A DNA stretch of 45,374 bases from DASYAE01 sp036501535. Lineage in GTDB: Bacteria > Actinomycetota > Actinomycetes > Streptomycetales > Catenulisporaceae. The stretch's first letter is position 1; each line of letters begins with the position of its first letter. Under the pieces are notes generated by a model. The model saw nothing but the letters and a program-made list of their open reading frames with translations, had not been told where the DNA came from and did no database searches. Positions 42,201 to 45,374 of the stretch are shown in pieces. Both the position numbers and the translations under genes were made by a program. Location of the stretch: positions 1 through 45,374 of the forward strand of contig DASYAE010000201.1 in assembly GCA_036501535.1 (NCBI GenBank). Reading direction: 5' to 3'.

Positions 42201-43841
42201 GTGTCCGCGTCCACCGCACCCGGCTGGCTCACCGACGCCGTCCTCTACCAGGTCTACCCGCAGAGCTTCGCCGACTCGGACGGTGACGGCATCGGCGATC
42301 TGCGGGGAGTCGCCGAGCACGTCGAACACCTCGCCTGGCTCGGCGTCACCGCGATCTGGCTCAACCCGTGCTTCGCGTCACCCATGCGCGACGCCGGGTA
42401 CGACGTGTCCGACTACCTCGCGATCGCGCCGCGGTACGGCGACAACGACGACCTGGCCAAGCTGGTCGAGCAGGCCCGCGCCCGGGGCATCAGGGTCCTG
42501 CTCGACCTGGTCCCCGGGCACACCTCCGACCGGCACCCGTGGTTCCTCGCCTCGGCGGACGACCCGGAGGACCACCGCTACATCTGGACCGCGGGAACGG
42601 AGGAGGGCGGCCAAGGAGGCGGCTCGGAAGGCGAACTGCCGCGCGGCTTCGTCGCCTCGCCGGGTACCCGCCCCGGCGGGTACCTGCCGAACTTCTTCGA
42701 CTTCCAGCCGGCGCTCAACTTCGGCTACGCCCGGCCGCGCCCGGACCAGCCGTGGCGGCAGGCCGTGGACGCCGAGGGCCCCCGGGCCAACCGGGCCGCG
42801 CTGCGCGAGATCATGACGCACTGGCTCGGCCTCGGCGTCTCGGGGTTCCGCGTCGACATGGCCTCATCACTGGTCAAGGACGACCCCGGATTCACCGAGA
42901 CCGGGAAGCTGTGGCTGGAGCTGCGCGCCTGGCTCGACCGCGCGCACCCGGACGCCGCGCTGCTCTCCGAGTGGGGCGATCCGGGCACCGCGGTGCCGGC
43001 CGGCTTCCACGCGGACTTCTTCCTCCAGTTCGGCGGCGCGGGCGACGGGCGGGCGATGCGCTCGCTCTGGAACACCCGCGCCACCGACCGGGACGAATGG
43101 CACAGCGAGCCGTGCTACTTCGCCGCGGACGGCGGGGGAACCGCCGGCATCTTCGTCGCCGCCTTCGAAGATGCCGCCGCGAAGATCGGCGAGCCCGGCG
43201 GCATCGTGCTGCCCACCGCCAACCACGACTTCGCCCGCCTGCACTGCGCACCGCGCTCGGCCGCGGAACTCCCGGCCGCGTTCGCGTTCCAGATGACCTT
43301 CCCGACCGTGCCGGCCGTCTACTACGGCGACGAGATCGGCATGCGCTACATCGCCGGGCTGCCGGACACCGAGGGCAGCGTGCTCGCCCCGCGCTACAAC
43401 CGGGCCGGCTCGAGGACGCCGATGCAGTGGGACGAGAGCCCGAACGCAGGGTTCTCCACCGCTCCGGAGCAGCGGCTCTACCTGCCGATCGACCCGGATC
43501 CCGAGCGCCCGACCGTCGCGCAGCAGCGCGCCGACGAGCACTCGCTGCTGCACCTCGTGCACGACCTCATCGCGCTGCGCCGCAGCACCCCGGAGCTGGG
43601 ACCGCGCGGCAGCCTCGAGGTCCTGAACGACGGATATCCGCTCTCGTACATCCGCGGCGGCCGCTACCTCGTGGTCGTCAACCCGTCCGAACGCGCCGTC
43701 GAACTGCCGCACGACCGGCCCGCGCTGGCCGCTGCGACGCCGGTGCGCCAAAGCGGCGTCAGCGTGTCCGAACACTCCCTGTCGGCGGAGCCGTTCGCAT
43801 ACGGCATCTTCCAGATCGGGGCGGTCAGTCAGCCTGGCTAA
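42201..43841 (+). CDS. GH13 alpha-glucosidase (oligo-alpha-glucoside hydrolase)
   Basis: This 546-residue cytoplasmic enzyme belongs to glycoside hydrolase family 13. The N-terminal YQVYPQSFADSDGDGIGDL block with the Asp-rich calcium-type loop is typical. The catalytic nucleophile is Asp219 (GFRVDM), the acid/base Glu257 (LLSEWG) and the third acid Asp343 (NHDF). No signal peptide is seen, which fits hydrolysis of imported oligosaccharides. It follows the two permeases by 61 bases and is probably in their operon. Trehalose-type or sucrose-type substrates are possible. The start is GTG at 42201, with a GAAAGG site a little distant. Confidence 0.9.
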   Translation: MSASTAPGWLTDAVLYQVYPQSFADSDGDGIGDLRGVAEHVEHLAWLGVTAIWLNPCFASPMRDAGYDVSDYLAIAPRYGDNDDLAKLVEQARARGIRVLLDLVPGHTSDRHPWFLASADDPEDHRYIWTAGTEEGGQGGGSEGELPRGFVASPGTRPGGYLPNFFDFQPALNFGYARPRPDQPWRQAVDAEGPRANRAALREIMTHWLGLGVSGFRVDMASSLVKDDPGFTETGKLWLELRAWLDRAHPDAALLSEWGDPGTAVPAGFHADFFLQFGGAGDGRAMRSLWNTRATDRDEWHSEPCYFAADGGGTAGIFVAAFEDAAAKIGEPGGIVLPTANHDFARLHCAPRSAAELPAAFAFQMTFPTVPAVYYGDEIGMRYIAGLPDTEGSVLAPRYNRAGSRTPMQWDESPNAGFSTAPEQRLYLPIDPDPERPTVAQQRADEHSLLHLVHDLIALRRSTPELGPRGSLEVLNDGYPLSYIRGGRYLVVVNPSERAVELPHDRPALAAATPVRQSGVSVSEHSLSAEPFAYGIFQIGAVSQPG

Positions 43842-43852
43842 AGTAAGCCGCT

Positions 43853-44521
43853 ATGAAGCTTCTGCTCACCTCCGCCGGCGTCATCAACAAGAGCATCCAC
43901 GACGCGCTGGTCGAGATGCTGGGCAAACCGATCGGCGAGGCCACCGCCCTGTGCATTCCCACCGCGGCGTACGCCCTGCCCAACGGCGCCGAGATGGCAT
44001 GGAAGCTGATCAGCGGCCTGGAGCACCGCACCCCGTTGAGCGAGCTGGGATGGAAGTCGCTGGGCGTGCTGGAGCTCACCGCCCTGCCCAGCCTCGGTGA
44101 GGAGACCTGGGTCCCCCGGGTCCGGGAGGCCGACGCCCTGCTGGCATTCGGCGGCGACGCCATGTACCTGTCGCACTGGATGCAGCAGTCCGGGCTGGCG
44201 GACCTGCTGCCGTCGCTGCACGAGACGGTCTACGTGGGGGTGAGCGCCGGGAGCCTGGTGATGGCCCCCAGCATCGGCGAGTACTTCGTCGGCTGGGAGC
44301 CGCCCGGCGGCGGCGACGCGACGCTGGGAGTCGTCGACTTCTCGATGTTCCCGCACCTGGACCACGTGAACCTGCCGGGGAACTCCATGGCCGACGCGGA
44401 GCGGTGGGTCGCCGGCATGCCAGGGCCCGCATACGCGATCGACGATCAGACCGCCATCAAGGTGATCGACGGTGCCGCCGAGGTCGTCTCCGAGGGGCAC
44501 TGGAAGCTGTTCACCCGCTGA
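43853..44521 (+). CDS. Peptidase E-like protein (family S51)
   Basis: This 222-residue protein resembles dipeptidase E, which cleaves dipeptides with an N-terminal Asp. The Ser nucleophile lies in YVGVSAGS (Ser131), preceded by the conserved AFGGDAMYL segment. Candidate active-site His residues are in FPHLDHVNLPGN (168 or 171). It lacks a signal peptide, so it acts in the cytoplasm. It starts 11 bases after the glucosidase stop but its role is not obviously linked to sugar use. Other family members have cyanophycinase-like activity. Function within the family is uncertain. Confidence 0.85.
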   Translation: MKLLLTSAGVINKSIHDALVEMLGKPIGEATALCIPTAAYALPNGAEMAWKLISGLEHRTPLSELGWKSLGVLELTALPSLGEETWVPRVREADALLAFGGDAMYLSHWMQQSGLADLLPSLHETVYVGVSAGSLVMAPSIGEYFVGWEPPGGGDATLGVVDFSMFPHLDHVNLPGNSMADAERWVAGMPGPAYAIDDQTAIKVIDGAAEVVSEGHWKLFTR

Positions 44522-44611
44522 GCCCGACGACAGTCACCGGTCGAAGGTCGCGGCAGGCACGTGTCTGCACGCTGAGTGGAGCACAATCCGACGGCCCGTC
44601 ATGCTGAAGGC

Positions 44612-45307
44612 ATGAGCTCTTTCCCGATACCGGAGGGGTTCGACCTCGACGCCCTGATACGCGAGTCGACGCCCGGGGCCGAAGCGGGCGACACCAGGGC
44701 CATCTCGGATCTGGCTACGGCGTATCTCCTGAAGCAGGATTGGGAGGCTGCCGAACCGTGGGCACAGCGCCTCCTGGACGGCAGACTCAGCGTCGTCGGC
44801 ATGGGGTACCTGGCAGAGATCCAGGAGAGGCGCGGGGACCAGGCCGGGGCCCAGGAGTGGAAGCGCCGCGCGGAGGAGGCTCGAAGCCGCGTGCCCGCGG
44901 GGTTCCCCATGGAGCGGCTGCTCGGTCCGATCGTCGAGCGCTTCGGCGATGAACCGGATCTGCAGACGGTGCGTGCCGCCGCGGAGGCCGGCGACGTCAT
45001 GGCGATGACCCTCCTCGGCACGATGCTGCTGAGCGCCGACGACCCGACTGAGGCCGTGCGGTGGCTGACCCCGGGCGCCGAGGCCGGTGACAGGCTCGCC
45101 ATTACCGCACTCTACTGCGCCCTGACTGAACAGGGAGACGACGACGGCGCTGCTCACTGGCGGCAAGCGGCGGTCGAGAGCGACATACTCGGCGACGTCT
45201 TTGAAGACGTCGCCGCGCCGACCGGCGACCGGGACAAGGCCCGCGACCGGAGGGACAGGACACCGCAGGCCAGGGCCGAGGAAAACGAGACCGGCCCGGA
45301 CGCGTGA
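44612..45307 (+). CDS. Sel1/TPR-like repeat protein of unknown function
   Basis: This protein of about 231 residues contains degenerate helical repeats of the Sel1/tetratricopeptide type. Two copies of a unit like GDTRAISDLATAYLL / GDVMAMTLLGTMLL are followed by an alanine-rich second helix (EAAEPWAQRLL, EAVRWLTPGA, DGAAHWRQAA). Such repeats usually mediate protein contacts. The C-terminus is charged and likely disordered. I chose the ATG at 44612 because the protein-like composition starts there; a GTG at 44576 would add 12 residues. No signal peptide or membrane segment is seen. I do not recognise a specific function. Confidence 0.75.
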   Translation: MSSFPIPEGFDLDALIRESTPGAEAGDTRAISDLATAYLLKQDWEAAEPWAQRLLDGRLSVVGMGYLAEIQERRGDQAGAQEWKRRAEEARSRVPAGFPMERLLGPIVERFGDEPDLQTVRAAAEAGDVMAMTLLGTMLLSADDPTEAVRWLTPGAEAGDRLAITALYCALTEQGDDDGAAHWRQAAVESDILGDVFEDVAAPTGDRDKARDRRDRTPQARAEENETGPDA

Positions 45308-45374
45308 GAGCGGGCGACGCCCGCGACACCCCGCCCGGACCCCTCGCCCTACTCGGCCCCGCGTGAGCTGAAAA

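Noticed and set aside
40160..42232. A 690-residue open frame antisense to the ABC permeases
   Set aside because: It is a codon-bias shadow of the two permease genes, which have clear membrane segments and EAA loops.

Overview
The window is very GC-rich DNA with actinomycete-style genes: translationally coupled ATGA/GTGA overlaps, GTG starts, modular type I PKS genes, an LmbU-type regulator, ROK regulators, and an ABC sugar importer with no ATPase of its own. A Streptomyces-like actinomycete is the most likely source. No rRNA, tRNA, CRISPR array, insertion sequence or phage gene was seen.

Region 1 (about 238-33795) is most of a hybrid PKS-NRPS cluster, cut off at the left edge. On the minus strand are a type II thioesterase and an ArgZ/DDAH-type guanidine hydrolase. 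A 774-base regulatory gap follows. A long plus-strand run then encodes a free carrier protein (PCP), a cytochrome P450, an alpha/beta hydrolase whose nucleophile is Cys instead of Ser, four PKS proteins, one C-A-PCP NRPS module, an ornithine N-hydroxylase and a third type II thioesterase. Next come a ferredoxin reductase (minus), an LmbU-type activator (plus), a KtzT-type piperazate synthase (minus) and a second ornithine N-hydroxylase (plus).

Reading the PKS colinearly gives KSQ-AT-ACP (propionyl starter), KS-AT-DH*-KR-ACP (atypical AT, DH with Asp to Asn, hydroxyl kept), KS-AT-DH-ER-KR-ACP (malonyl, fully reduced) and KS-AT-ACP (methylmalonyl, ketone kept). The predicted acyl chain has a C7 hydroxyl placed to close on the C3 ketone as a tetrahydropyran hemiketal. 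With piperazate genes nearby, this matches the azinothricin/polyoxypeptin type of cyclic depsipeptide, so the remaining NRPS genes probably lie off the left edge. The NRPS module here has an adenylation domain that has lost its A3 phosphate loop and its A10 lysine. With the free PCP, the P450 and the Cys hydrolase, this suggests that a hydroxylated amino acid is built on the free PCP and shuttled into the dead-A module, as SyrC and CmaE do elsewhere. That is the most interesting hypothesis in the window.

Region 2 (about 33815-43841) is a carbohydrate-use locus: a Tat-exported glycoside hydrolase with carbohydrate-binding and IPT-like domains, two ROK regulators with shared promoter motifs, an ABC sugar importer (binding protein and two permeases) and a GH13 alpha-glucosidase. 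Region 3 (43853-45307) holds a peptidase E-like S51 protein and a Sel1/TPR-like protein. The cluster therefore appears to end on its right side near position 33800.

Positions 1-237, and 45308 to the end, hold nothing I can support as a gene.
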